Of a stretch of 64,000 nt of DNA, positions 35,543 through 46,078 are shown one piece after another (within the stretch, counting starts at the first letter, position 1; every line of letters starts with the position of its first letter). The position numbers and the translations under genes were made by a program. Source of the DNA: Paenibacillus chitinolyticus NBRC 15660. GTDB taxonomy: Bacteria; Bacillota; Bacilli; Paenibacillales; NBRC-103111. The stretch lies in contig NZ_BBJT01000015.1 of assembly GCF_000739915.1 (NCBI RefSeq), forward strand, positions 51,273-115,272, in the 5' to 3' direction. The notes below the pieces were generated by a model. The model worked only from the letters and a program-made list of their open reading frames with translations. It ran no database searches and was not told the origin of the DNA.

Positions 35543-37825
35543 CTAATTGTCAAGGTGTGTTTCTCCTCTTTTTTCTATAACAATCAAACAAGTGCTGTCC
35601 GGAAGCGGAACGGGCGCTCCCTTTTCATCCATGAAAACGACTTTGCCCGCAAGCGCGTCTGTATAACCCTCTTGCAGGAAGTGCCGGAACTCCACAATAA
35701 CGGCTTCCGGCCCCAGCACCTTTCCGATGAAATCGGCATATCCGGAGGGCGTAAAGTAACCGAACTGCTCCTGCACTTCGTGAACGTAAGCTTCCTCCCC
35801 CCACGTGTACGTGTAGAGAAACTCCATGGCATCGTTCACAGGCATCACCGCATCGCCGTTTTCCGCATACTCGACTTGTATCTGCCTACCGGCAAAATCA
35901 CCCGTATACCGCAGCAGCCACTCTTTGTCCTCGTGGGCCAGAAAACGAATACGCCGTTTCATCTCTGCGGGTTCCGTCATTATGCCGTCACGGATAATAA
36001 TTCTCCCTCCTGCGGCCAGTACATCGAAAGCACTGCGCAGAGCAGCTGCCACCGTGTCCAGGTTGAACCTTGAACCGTTCCATTCGATGTAAGAGTACAG
36101 TTCATGCAGGATGGACGAAAAAATAACGGTTCCGACAGTGCCCGGATGCACGTAATCTTTCAGATTAAGCGCGTCACCTTTCAGAACCTCCCAGCGGTGT
36201 CCTTCAAGCTGTTTCTTGCGGTTTAAGGCTTCAATGACATTGGTGGAGATGTCAATTCCGACCGGCTGCTTATCCGGCAGCCTTTGCTCGATCAGATCCA
36301 GCATAACGCCGCCGCCCGGTCCGATATCAAGCACCTTTTCCCCCGTAATGAACTCCAGCATCACGCTCTTATAATCGGCTGTCCGGTTCATCGTCTCCAA
36401 ATACTCTTCCTCGTTATGAAACCGGTCGTAGGCGTCACGTCTCAGTTCGAAAAGGTCGAACAAGAGCAATACCGCCTTCTCATAAAGAGGCGATTTCTCC
36501 GCTTCCATGCAAAACTCAATTAGTTTTTCGGCGGCAGCGGAAAATTCGAAGGTGAAGAACACCGTGTCCGCAGCCGACGGGCTGCGTTCCACCTTGTAGG
36601 CCAGGTGCGGGTTCACAGGCGCCCCGCTCGACCCTATATGTTCAAAAGCAAGCTCGCGAAGAAACTTTTCAATGATGCGTTTTTTGTACACATTGATTTT
36701 CTTCACGCCCTTGTAATCGTAATACATGGCGTTCATCAACCGCTCGAAGCTGATATGATGGACGGGTTCATCCGTCATAGTCATGGCCGAGTCGGTGGTT
36801 GCTCCCGTTTGCAAGGCGAGCATAAACACCTTTACGACTTCCTCCAGGCTAAATTCCTGAAGCGCGGATTCCACATACCACAGCGTTTTTCCCGCTAGAG
36901 GTTGCAGCGCTCTTTCGAGCGCAAGTCCGGAGTATCCGGCTTGACTAATGTGCTCGGCTTGCTTGGTACGTGCGGGTTGTCTGGCCTGCCTCGTCCCCCC
37001 GTCAAGCGCTTCGCCGACAAATACTTGCCCGCCCTGCGGCATCCCTTCTCCCGCTTTGTCCACCCGGACGCGTTCAGTCGCCTCCAGCGCTTCCGCTACT
37101 TTCTCGTATTCGGCTTCGAAGTTCTCCCCTTGGCGGATGGAGCCGCTTCTCAGTTTGCGCAGCCGCTCACGGACCGACCATACCCCGGGCTGCTCTCCGC
37201 TGGAGATATGCGCGGTCAGTTCCTCCACTTCGCTTCGCACCGTGCTCCACAGTTCGGGCGAAACAGCGCCGATGATGCAGTGGTTCAGAGGAATCAGCAG
37301 GCTTTGGAGTTCTTCGGGAGTCAGGAGCCCCCGCTTGACGATCTCCGTCAAAGGTTCATTTCCTTCAAAAGGGACCTCGCCCCGTATATACTGCCCGAGC
37401 AAGCCGTGCGTTTCGATCAAGGTACGGATCACGAGAAGCTTGTCCGTCCCCGTCTCGCCCATTTCGTTAAAGCGGTCAAAAAGCTGCGCGGACCCTATAT
37501 TATGAACGAACAAATTAACCCCGTCGGCCTGCCACTGCATCCGCTGGCGGACCGTTCCGCCTTTGGCCGTTTCGGACCAGACGAGCACGGTTTCCAAAAT
37601 TTCTTTCACCCAGAAAGAAAGCTTCAACCCGTCCAGAATGCGCAGCGTTCTTTCCACATAATCCAGTACGGGGTTCGCATCCGCCAACTCATGAATGGAC
37701 CGGATCCGTTCCAGATTGACGATCCGCTCTTCCGCCGAAACGAGAAACCGGAGCCACGTATAAGCAGGAACCGGAGGTTCTGCGCCTCGACGGTATTCTT
37801 CGATCGCTTTTAGTGAAGTAAGCAT
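35543..37825 (-). CDS. Large class I SAM-dependent methyltransferase, unknown substrate
   Basis: 760 aa. Residues about 1-480 are helical and Glu/Leu-rich with no family I recognise, including an Arg/Gln-rich low-complexity bridge near 270-300. The C-terminal 270 residues hold a Rossmann methyltransferase: VLDIGPGGGVMLDLIE (motif I), PVGIDISTNVIEALNRK (motif II), WEVLKGDALNL and VIFSSILHELYSY (motif IV-like). It is 72 bp upstream of nrtR on the same strand, so it may belong to the NAD-salvage transcription unit; there is no terminator between them. Target (small molecule, RNA or protein) cannot be told. Confidence 0.75.
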   Translation of the reverse strand: MLTSLKAIEEYRRGAEPPVPAYTWLRFLVSAEERIVNLERIRSIHELADANPVLDYVERTLRILDGLKLSFWVKEILETVLVWSETAKGGTVRQRMQWQADGVNLFVHNIGSAQLFDRFNEMGETGTDKLLVIRTLIETHGLLGQYIRGEVPFEGNEPLTEIVKRGLLTPEELQSLLIPLNHCIIGAVSPELWSTVRSEVEELTAHISSGEQPGVWSVRERLRKLRSGSIRQGENFEAEYEKVAEALEATERVRVDKAGEGMPQGGQVFVGEALDGGTRQARQPARTKQAEHISQAGYSGLALERALQPLAGKTLWYVESALQEFSLEEVVKVFMLALQTGATTDSAMTMTDEPVHHISFERLMNAMYYDYKGVKKINVYKKRIIEKFLRELAFEHIGSSGAPVNPHLAYKVERSPSAADTVFFTFEFSAAAEKLIEFCMEAEKSPLYEKAVLLLFDLFELRRDAYDRFHNEEEYLETMNRTADYKSVMLEFITGEKVLDIGPGGGVMLDLIEQRLPDKQPVGIDISTNVIEALNRKKQLEGHRWEVLKGDALNLKDYVHPGTVGTVIFSSILHELYSYIEWNGSRFNLDTVAAALRSAFDVLAAGGRIIIRDGIMTEPAEMKRRIRFLAHEDKEWLLRYTGDFAGRQIQVEYAENGDAVMPVNDAMEFLYTYTWGEEAYVHEVQEQFGYFTPSGYADFIGKVLGPEAVIVEFRHFLQEGYTDALAGKVVFMDEKGAPVPLPDSTCLIVIEKRGETHLDN

Positions 37826-37920
37826 GATTAGATCCTCTCTTCCTGTGAAAACAAGATAGTCGTTATAGCAATCATATGATGTTTAACCCAAAGGGGAAAG
37901 ATTTAATTCACCCGATAAAA

Positions 37921-37961
37921 GACAAAAAGACAGAAAGGAACTTCCGTTCCTTCCCGTCTCC
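37921..37961 (-). terminator. Terminator of the proline catabolism operon
   Basis: GAC..AAGGAAC/GTTCCTT..GTC stem with TTTTTGTC after it on the minus strand. Confidence 0.8.
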
Positions 37962-38054
37962 TATAGTTAAAGCAGCCTTTCCTGAAGAGTCCTGCGGTCT
38001 TCGCGGTACAGCTGCAAATAACCGTTTGCTGCGCGTAAGCTTTTCGTGACCGCC

Positions 38055-39626
<1,572 letters not shown>

Positions 39627-39659
39627 AATGGCCATCTCTCCCTAAATGAAAATGTATGT

Positions 39660-40574
39660 TTATTTAAAAAAGTTCTTCAAAACAAACCAGACGTTGGCCG
39701 GGCGCTCGGCAAGCCGCCTCATAAAATACCCGAACCAGTCGATTCCGTAAGGTACGTAAGCGCGCACCCGGTATCCTTCCGCAACCAGCTGCTTTTGAAG
39801 ATCCTCCCGGATTCCGTAAAGCATTTGGAACTCGAATTGATCCCCCGAAATTTTCATATCGCGGATAAAAGCTTTCATCTCGTTAATGACCGCTTCGTCG
39901 TGACTGGCGATTGCGGCATAATTGCCGTTTAATAAGTGCTGTTTAATGATTTTTTTATAATTGTCATCCACGTCTTTCTTCTCGGGAAAAGCAACCTTCG
40001 GCGACTCCTTGTAGGCGCCTTTGACCAGACGCAGATTCGCGTGAATGCCGTTCAGATCGCGGATATCCTGCTCCGAGCGGTACAGGTATGCCTGAATAAC
40101 GGTGCCGACATTATCGTATTCGTCGCGCAGCTCGTGCAGAATATCGAGCGTGATCTGGCAGTGCTCGTAATCCTCCATATCGATGCGGACGAAGTTCCCG
40201 TGCTTCTTGGCGCAGTCCAGAATCCGGCGCATGTTCTGCAGGCACAGATCCTTGCTGATATCCAGACCCAGCGAAGTCATTTTGAGCGAAAGGTTCGAGT
40301 TGACACCGGACGCTGCAATCGCTTCCAAAGTATTGATACACATCTCGGCCGATTCGTTGGCCTCTTCCTCGCTGAACACAAATTCGCCCAAATGATCCAG
40401 CGTAGCGAGACGGCCGTCACTGTTCAGTCCGCGGACAGCTTCAATTGCCTGCTGAATGGATTCCCCCGCCACAAACCTTGCGGCTCCAAATCGGAGACCG
40501 AACCTTTTGGCCATTTTGTTCGCCGAATGGCTTTTGCCCAGCGCTTGGAACATATTTCTCATGATGGCTTCCAT
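39660..40574 (-). CDS. putB: Proline dehydrogenase (FAD, monofunctional)
   Basis: 304 aa TIM-barrel PRODH, the length of B. subtilis PutB/FadM. Conserved stretches: NLSLKMTSLGLDIS, FVRIDMEDYEHC, VGTVIQAYLYRSEQDI, LRLVKGAYKESPKVAFP and the FAD/substrate tail YRVRAYVPYGIDWFGYFMRRLAERP. It converts proline to P5C, consumed by the dehydrogenase encoded next. GGAGG precedes the ATG at 40574. Regulation is probably by the enhancer-binding protein encoded upstream. Confidence 0.94.
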   Translation of the reverse strand: MEAIMRNMFQALGKSHSANKMAKRFGLRFGAARFVAGESIQQAIEAVRGLNSDGRLATLDHLGEFVFSEEEANESAEMCINTLEAIAASGVNSNLSLKMTSLGLDISKDLCLQNMRRILDCAKKHGNFVRIDMEDYEHCQITLDILHELRDEYDNVGTVIQAYLYRSEQDIRDLNGIHANLRLVKGAYKESPKVAFPEKKDVDDNYKKIIKQHLLNGNYAAIASHDEAVINEMKAFIRDMKISGDQFEFQMLYGIREDLQKQLVAEGYRVRAYVPYGIDWFGYFMRRLAERPANVWFVLKNFFK

Positions 40575-40608
40575 AAAGATGCCTCCATATTCCAAATTAT
40601 TGAATATT

Positions 40609-40628
40609 GTGTTCACCAAAATGAACAC
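40609..40628 (-). promoter_or_regulatory. Inverted repeat upstream of putB
   Basis: GTGTTCA and TGAACAC separated by 6 bp, 35 bp before the start codon, with a further TGTTCA half-site near 40660. Candidate operator. I see no convincing -24/-12 sigma-54 promoter nearby. Confidence 0.5.
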
Positions 40629-40701
40629 ATATGTTTAATATATGTCCAATAATACAATAATGTTCATCACTTGTATACACTTTCTTCTATTTTCAGCCAA
40701 T

Positions 40702-40740
40702 AAAAAAAACACCTCTGAACAATTTCTTTGTCCAAAGGTG
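40702..40740 (-). terminator. Terminator after the enhancer-binding regulator
   Basis: CACCT..GGACA / TGTTC..AGGTG pairing followed by eight T on the minus strand. Confidence 0.8.
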
Positions 40741-40784
40741 CATATAAATTGTACTTGCTGACCTTGTTACGCGGAGATCTGCCG

Positions 40785-42497
40785 CTATTCCGTGTGAATA
40801 TCGTACTCCCTCATTTTCTTATAGAGGGTCCCGCGGGAAATGCCGAGCAGTTTGGCGGCCGCGCTTTTGTTGCCGTACGCCCTCCGCAAAGCTTCTTCGA
40901 TCAGATGGTCCTCCTGCTGAAAGGCGGAATGAGGCTTCGCCGCTCCCGTTTCCTGTCTGTCCGCGAAAAACTCGTCATGCTGCATTTTGGAGGAAAGACC
41001 CGGTGGCAGGTGGACACCCGTAATCGTATCTCCCTCGCAAAGAATGACGGCGCGCTCCATGACATTCCTCAACTCCCGGATGTTTCCGGGCCAGTCATGA
41101 TTCATAAGTACGTTCAGCACGTCCGCATCAACCTTGGGAACGGGCTTGTGATAATGCTCCGTAAATTCCCGGATAAAAGCCTGCACCAGCTCGGGGATAT
41201 CTTCTCTCCGCTCGCGCAGGGGCGGGATTTCGATGCTCATCACGTTGAGCTGATAAAACAAATCCTCCAGAAAAAGCCCCTGCTCCATAAGCGGCTGCAG
41301 CGAAGTATGCGTCGTGGCGATAATCCTCGCATCCGTACGGATGCTTTCTTCCCCGCCCGCACGATGGAACGACTTGTCCCTTAAATACTGTGAAAGCTTG
41401 AGCTGGATATCCAGGGGCATCTCGCCCACTTCCTCCAGAAATAGAGTGCCGCCGTCGGCAAACTCCAGCTTCCCTTCCTTGCCCTGGTCTTCGCCGCTTG
41501 TAAAAGCGCCTCCCTGGTAGCCGAAAAGTTCCGTTTCGAGCAGACCGCCCGGAATGGCTCCGCAGTGCAGAGAAACGAAAGCGGCGTCTTTGCGCTCGCT
41601 GCTGTAATGAATAGCCTGGGCAAGCATCTCCTTGCCGGAGCCCGGTTCCCCGACAAGCAGCACGGGGGTGCTGAATCGGGCGAATTTACGGGCGACTTCC
41701 AGGGAGCGTTTAATATCGTGGCCCATTCCGATAATTGACGAGAAAGGCTTGTCCTGCTCGATCCGCAGCGGAATGGCCGAATACAGCTCTTCGTTTAGAC
41801 GCACGATCCGTGTGATATCCTGTTCCGTGGCAATTCCGCCGATAATCTGATTGTTCTCCACGATTGGAGAAGCGCTGATCAGGACATGGGTGTCCGGGGC
41901 GGGTTGATGATAGACTTGGCGGATGGTCCGGCCTTCGTCCAATATTTGATGAAGCATGATCGATTCTTTCTCAAAATGCTCGCCGATCGTCCGGCCGATA
42001 ATGTCCTGCTTGCCGATCCCGTACACTTGCTCCGCCGTCCGGTTCCAGTAAATCACGCGGCCCTCCCGGTCTACGGCCGTCACCGCGTCGTTGACGGTTT
42101 CCACGAGGGTGTCCAGGTAGGACACCAGCTGTCTTTTCTCCTGCTGCAGACAATTCATCATCGCTTCGGCCGTAACGATACCCAGCTTCCCCGAATCTTC
42201 GCCGAGAACCAGAACAGGCTTCTGCCAGTCGGTTTGAAGGTCTCCCAGCCTCGACATCGGAAGAACGGCCGAGCAGGGCCAGCCTGTACGGCGGACCCAC
42301 TCATCTATAGTCAGATCCGGATGAAAAGCATCCAGAAATTTGGCTTCCTGATAGGAAATGATATAAGCTGCGCCGGGGGCCGTATCCACGATCACAAAAC
42401 GGACCTGTTCCAGCAGAGCCTTGGCTTGCGATACCGGGCATTCCCCCTCCAAAGCAAGGAAAGATGTGTCCAACTGAAGGTGTTCAAGACCGAACAT
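40785..42497 (-). CDS. NtrC-family (sigma-54-type) transcriptional activator, atypical AAA+ motifs
   Basis: 570 aa. N-terminal sensory region about 1-130, PAS domain about 140-250 (NDAVTAVDREGRVIYWNRTAEQVYG), AAA+ domain about 265-490 and a Fis-type HTH at the C-terminus (EEALRRAYGNKSAAAKLLGISRGTLYKKMREY). The P-loop GEPGSGKE is fine, but the sigma-contact loop reads GAFTSG instead of GAFTGA, and Walker B ends LFLEEV instead of LFLDE. Position just upstream of putB-pruA suggests a proline-responsive regulator (RocR/PutR-like). The loop change raises the question whether it still remodels sigma-54 holoenzyme. Confidence 0.85.
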   Translation of the reverse strand: MFGLEHLQLDTSFLALEGECPVSQAKALLEQVRFVIVDTAPGAAYIISYQEAKFLDAFHPDLTIDEWVRRTGWPCSAVLPMSRLGDLQTDWQKPVLVLGEDSGKLGIVTAEAMMNCLQQEKRQLVSYLDTLVETVNDAVTAVDREGRVIYWNRTAEQVYGIGKQDIIGRTIGEHFEKESIMLHQILDEGRTIRQVYHQPAPDTHVLISASPIVENNQIIGGIATEQDITRIVRLNEELYSAIPLRIEQDKPFSSIIGMGHDIKRSLEVARKFARFSTPVLLVGEPGSGKEMLAQAIHYSSERKDAAFVSLHCGAIPGGLLETELFGYQGGAFTSGEDQGKEGKLEFADGGTLFLEEVGEMPLDIQLKLSQYLRDKSFHRAGGEESIRTDARIIATTHTSLQPLMEQGLFLEDLFYQLNVMSIEIPPLRERREDIPELVQAFIREFTEHYHKPVPKVDADVLNVLMNHDWPGNIRELRNVMERAVILCEGDTITGVHLPPGLSSKMQHDEFFADRQETGAAKPHSAFQQEDHLIEEALRRAYGNKSAAAKLLGISRGTLYKKMREYDIHTE

Positions 42498-42593
42498 GAA
42501 TGTGTATCCTCTCGTTAATAATCTCTATTTAAAATTAACACAGTTATGTAACCAAATCCATCGGGTCCGGTTAATTTGGCTCTCTCCAAAAGG

Positions 42594-42634
42594 AAAAGAC
42601 CCGCTCCTCCCCGGAGGAAGAAGCAGGTCTCATT
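42594..42634 (-). terminator. Terminator after the chemoreceptor gene
   Basis: AGACC.GCTTCTTCCTCC pairs with GGAGGAGCGGGTCT, followed by TTTT on the minus strand. Confidence 0.8.
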
Positions 42635-42644
42635 CTATATGAGG

Positions 42645-44648
42645 TCAGATTTTAAATTTGGAGAGGCTCTCCTGCAAACTTTGGGCCATCCGGCTCAAAG
42701 ATTCGCTCGCGGAGGAAACTTCCTCCATAGAAGCAAGCTGCTGCTCGGATGCCGCTGAAATCATCTGGGCACTGTCCGACGAGCCCTGGGAAATTTGCAG
42801 CATTTCCATCATCGAAGCGCTCACTTCCTGGGAACCGGCAGACATTTGTTCCGTTGCCGCGGAAACTTCGCGGATCTGATCCGAAACGTTCTGAACGGCT
42901 GTGTAGATATCCTGGAAGACAATACCGGCAATATGGATGATTTCCGCACCCTTGCCGACTTCCGCAACGCCGCGGTCCATCGTCGTCATGGCATTATCCG
43001 TGGACGTGCGGATGTGCGCGATCAGCTCCGTAATATGCGCGGCCGATTTCGCGGACTGCTCCGCGAGCTTCTTCACCTCGCCCGCTACGACGGCAAAACC
43101 GCGCCCATGCTCACCCGCTCTGGCCGCCTCGATGGAGGCGTTGAGCGAAAGCATCTGGGTCTGGCTCGCAATTTGCGTGATGGCATCGACAATGTCGCCG
43201 ATTTGCCGCGAATGCTCGCCGAGCGTTTTAAGCTCTCCCGAGGTGGCGGTTACGGAATCGCGGATAGAATCCATCTGCCGGACCGCCATCTGGATGGCGT
43301 TGTTCCCCTGCTTCGCCTCGGCGGCCGTCCGGTTGGTAGTATCGGCAACCGTCGACGAAGACTCCGCGATCCGCTGGATGCCTCCGGCCATCTCCTCCAT
43401 CGCCTTCGAGCTCTGCTCGGCGCTCTGCACCTGCGTTTCCGAGCCGCGAACGATTTCCTCGATCGACTGGCCCACGTGCTTGGACGCTTCGACCGATTCG
43501 GCCGACGAAGCCGTCAGCTCTTCCGAGGAAGCGGCAACCTGCTCCGCCATGAGGCTCACGTCCCCGATGATCGTACTCATTGATTCGAGCATCTTGTTCG
43601 TATTTTGGGCGATTTCCCCGATCTCGTCTTTCGAAGTTACCTTCAAACGGGGGGTCAGGTCTCCTCCCGCAACCTTCTTCAGCACTTCCGAAAGATGCAG
43701 CATAGGCGCAACGGCCACCCTGCCGATCTGCCAGGAAATGAGCAGAACCAGGATGCACACGATCAGAATGATGAGGAATGTCGTCCGGACGAATTTCTGG
43801 AGCGCCCCCAGAATCTCCGAGTCATTGGTCAAGACAACCATCTTCCAGCCGGTAGCCGATACGGTATAATAGGAGGCTGTCCGGTCTATATTTTCTTCCG
43901 ACTTGTAATCGACTTCTCCATCATTGTTCGCGAGTACCTGCTCTTTGAATTTTTTCAGCTCGCTCGGCTGCATCACTTCATCAAGCTTCTTCCCGATCCG
44001 TTCTTTATCCGGATGAGTCATGTAGGTGCCCTCACCGGAGATCAAGTAACCGAAACCGCTCTCGCCCACCTTGACTCCTTCTATGAGCTTTTGAAGAATC
44101 TCGGGGTTAATAACCGCATCGATGGCCCCGAGGAACTCGCTTCCCTGCATGATCGGCACGGCGATGACAATGACCGGTTTTCCCGTTTTGGAATTGATAA
44201 TCATGTCGCTGACGACTGTTTTTTTCGTTTCGACCATTTTCTTGAAAAACTCGCGTTCCCCGACTTTCGACACGAGGCCCTCGGTGTTTGTACTAGTACC
44301 GTCCTTCTCCACGTAGGCAAAGTACTCGAATTCTTTATCGATTTCTCCCACCGTCTTGAGCATGTTCAAAATTTGGGTCTTTTCCCCTTTAGCCATCTCG
44401 GGATGCTTCTTTATCATCTCTTCGACCATTGATATTCTCTGTCGCACCCAGTAATCTACGCTATCGGCATTGGACTTCGCCAGGTTTTTCATGTTGTGGG
44501 CAATCTCATTCTCCGTGTTGGTTTTCGCCATATTCAGAAGAACGACGGATGTCACGACCAGCGGCACAAGCGAAAGCAGTAGAAAAGCGGCGATCAGCTT
44601 GGTTTTTAGGGAATTATTCAGCTTCATTTTCTTCCACACCTGATTCAT
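42645..44648 (-). CDS. Methyl-accepting chemotaxis protein
   Basis: 667 aa. TM1 at about 17-39 ([21 protein letters not shown]), an extracellular dCache-type ligand domain (about 45-280, with [14 protein letters not shown] and [15 protein letters not shown]), TM2 near 285-310, a HAMP domain, and a signalling coiled coil. The hairpin tip is [45 protein letters not shown]. It senses a small molecule outside and controls CheA. The C-terminal end lacks an obvious CheR pentapeptide. AGGAGG precedes the ATG. Confidence 0.94.
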   Translation of the reverse strand: MNQVWKKMKLNNSLKTKLIAAFLLLSLVPLVVTSVVLLNMAKTNTENEIAHNMKNLAKSNADSVDYWVRQRISMVEEMIKKHPEMAKGEKTQILNMLKTVGEIDKEFEYFAYVEKDGTSTNTEGLVSKVGEREFFKKMVETKKTVVSDMIINSKTGKPVIVIAVPIMQGSEFLGAIDAVINPEILQKLIEGVKVGESGFGYLISGEGTYMTHPDKERIGKKLDEVMQPSELKKFKEQVLANNDGEVDYKSEENIDRTASYYTVSATGWKMVVLTNDSEILGALQKFVRTTFLIILIVCILVLLISWQIGRVAVAPMLHLSEVLKKVAGGDLTPRLKVTSKDEIGEIAQNTNKMLESMSTIIGDVSLMAEQVAASSEELTASSAESVEASKHVGQSIEEIVRGSETQVQSAEQSSKAMEEMAGGIQRIAESSSTVADTTNRTAAEAKQGNNAIQMAVRQMDSIRDSVTATSGELKTLGEHSRQIGDIVDAITQIASQTQMLSLNASIEAARAGEHGRGFAVVAGEVKKLAEQSAKSAAHITELIAHIRTSTDNAMTTMDRGVAEVGKGAEIIHIAGIVFQDIYTAVQNVSDQIREVSAATEQMSAGSQEVSASMMEMLQISQGSSDSAQMISAASEQQLASMEEVSSASESLSRMAQSLQESLSKFKI

Positions 44649-44747
44649 CTGCTTTTCCTCCTGTTATATATGTCAGCTTATTATTTATCGGTGGAAACCG
44701 GGAAAGAGTTGAGTTCATTTTTTGCACAAAAGAGATGCCTGCTTATC

Positions 44748-44776
44748 TTGCCGGTCTAGTACCTGTGACCTATACT
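44748..44776 (+). promoter_or_regulatory. Promoter of the isoprenoid-synthase-like gene
   Basis: TTGCCG (44748-44753), exact 17-bp spacer, TATACT (44771-44776). The 9-mer GACCTATAC covering the -10 (44767-44775) recurs inside the precursor promoter (45761-45769). Confidence 0.6.
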
Positions 44777-44807
44777 TGAAAAAGAATAAAAAAGAGGCAG
44801 GTGCCCC

Positions 44808-45752
44808 ATGAAGTGGTTTACGGACTATAAAGAAGAACTGGAGCTTGTGTTCGAAGAAGCGGTGCGCCGGGTTGCCGCATTTCCAGCCCCGCTGCACACA
44901 GCCGGTATGGACTATCTGGACAGGTTTCATCCCCTGAAAAAAGACAGCACGAAAAACTACATCTGCTATCTGCTGCCGTTCTGGCTGAAGGAGCAGACCC
45001 GGCTCCCTGCCGATACGTACAGAACGCTTTCAGTAGCCAATGTGTTCGTCATGCTTCATTTTTTCGTCCAGGACGATTTCATGGACACGGATACGGGAGC
45101 GGACGAGCGCCGGCTGATGCTGCCCCTCTCGAATCTGTTTCAAGCGGAATATTCCCGCCTCTACCGGGAGTATTTCCCTGCGGACTCCCCGTTCTGGGCA
45201 TACGCGGACACCTACCTGCGGCAGTGGGCGGAATGCGTGGCCAAGGAGAACGAAGCGGATTATTTCCGCCAAGACCCGGTCCGCATCGCGTATAAAGCCG
45301 CTCCCGTTAAGCTGGCAAGTACGGGGGCCCTGCTGTTAAGCGGTCAGGAGGAGCTGATCGAGGCGTTCTCGCGTGAGACGGATCATACTCTCCTGGCCCT
45401 GCAGATGGCCGATGACTGGGCCGACTGGCGGGAAGACCTGGATACGGGCAGCTACAACTGCCTCCTCTCACTGATCCGGTCGCGAAGAGGCTTGAAGCCG
45501 GAGGAGCCGCTTTCGGAGGACAACGTCAAACAAGCCGTGTTCATTCACGGCTGCCTGCGCGATTATGCCGAGGCCGCAGCGGCCTGCTCCACCGATGCCC
45601 GGACCGGCTTGTTCCATGCCCCCCATATGGACGCCTTTCATCAATCCCTATTGAACGACCTCCTGGCGGAAGCTTCGCACATTGACAAAGAAAGGGGACT
45701 TTTGGGACTAGGCGGATTTACCCACCTACTGTCAAAAAGAAACAAATCCTAA
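44808..45752 (+). CDS. Class I isoprenoid-synthase-fold enzyme, putative peptide prenyltransferase (ComQ-like role)
   Basis: 314 aa, all-helical. A first Asp-rich motif, QDDFMDTD (residues 88-95), and a second, ADDWADWREDLD (201-212), 110 residues later, with a KLASTGALLL helix between them, match trans-isoprenyl diphosphate synthases and terpene synthases, which bind Mg-diphosphate through these motifs. Its stop overlaps the next in-frame ATG (TAATG), and a RiPP precursor gene follows. In ComQXP loci a related-fold enzyme, ComQ, transfers a farnesyl or geranyl group to a Trp of the pheromone precursor; the precursor here ends in Trp. Whether it prenylates the peptide or makes a terpene is inference. 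Length and spacing differ from B. subtilis ComQ. Confidence 0.8.
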   Translation: MKWFTDYKEELELVFEEAVRRVAAFPAPLHTAGMDYLDRFHPLKKDSTKNYICYLLPFWLKEQTRLPADTYRTLSVANVFVMLHFFVQDDFMDTDTGADERRLMLPLSNLFQAEYSRLYREYFPADSPFWAYADTYLRQWAECVAKENEADYFRQDPVRIAYKAAPVKLASTGALLLSGQEELIEAFSRETDHTLLALQMADDWADWREDLDTGSYNCLLSLIRSRRGLKPEEPLSEDNVKQAVFIHGCLRDYAEAAAACSTDARTGLFHAPHMDAFHQSLLNDLLAEASHIDKERGLLGLGGFTHLLSKRNKS

Positions 45753-45781
45753 TGACATTAGACCTATACCCATGCTATACT
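45752..45781 (+). promoter_or_regulatory. Candidate internal promoter of the precursor gene
   Basis: ATGACA (45752-45757), 18 bp, TATACT (45776-45781). It would give a short transcript for the precursor alone, allowing excess precursor over enzyme. Confidence 0.5.
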
Positions 45782-45823
45782 CAGGGCGGAATACGATCCC
45801 TTTACTTTGAAAGGATGAGCCTT

Positions 45824-46063
45824 GTGCCAGCAGAAGAGATTTTGAAAAACCAGATCATTGAGAAAGCTTGGGCAGACCCGGAATTCAAGAAAGCGTTGCT
45901 GAACGACCCCAAAAGCGCCCTAAAGCAAGCCTTTGACATCGAGTTGCCGGAATCGGCGGACGTAAAAGTTCTGGATGAAGCTCCCGGTCAGTACTTTCTT
46001 GTGATTCCTCCGAATCCGGCTGAAGTGCTCAGCGCCAAATCCAACGTGAACAGCGTCTGGTAA
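45824..46063 (+). CDS. RiPP precursor with NHLP (nitrile-hydratase-like) leader and C-terminal Trp
   Basis: 79 aa. The leader segment IIEKAWADPEFKKALLNDP (residues 11-29), then ALKQAFDIELPESADVKVLDE and YFLVIPP (57-63), is the full NHLP pattern, a catalytically dead nitrile-hydratase alpha fold used as leader in several RiPP classes. The presumed core is the hydrophilic tail NPAEVLSAKSNVNSVW. There is no Cys, Ser/Thr are few, and the last residue is Trp. I chose the GTG at 45824 because GAAAGGATGA lies just upstream; the ATG 12 bases earlier touches that SD, and the frame-start at 45752 overlaps the previous gene. No leader peptidase or ABC exporter is adjacent. Annotation as NHLP-type precursor is firm; the product is unknown. 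Confidence 0.85.
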   Translation: MPAEEILKNQIIEKAWADPEFKKALLNDPKSALKQAFDIELPESADVKVLDEAPGQYFLVIPPNPAEVLSAKSNVNSVW

Positions 46064-46078
46064 TCCCCTACAAAACGA

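Noticed and set aside
45752..45823. N-terminal extension of the precursor to 103 aa
   Set aside because: This part overlaps the end of the enzyme gene and a promoter-like element and has no SD; the GTG at 45824 gives an NHLP leader of normal length.
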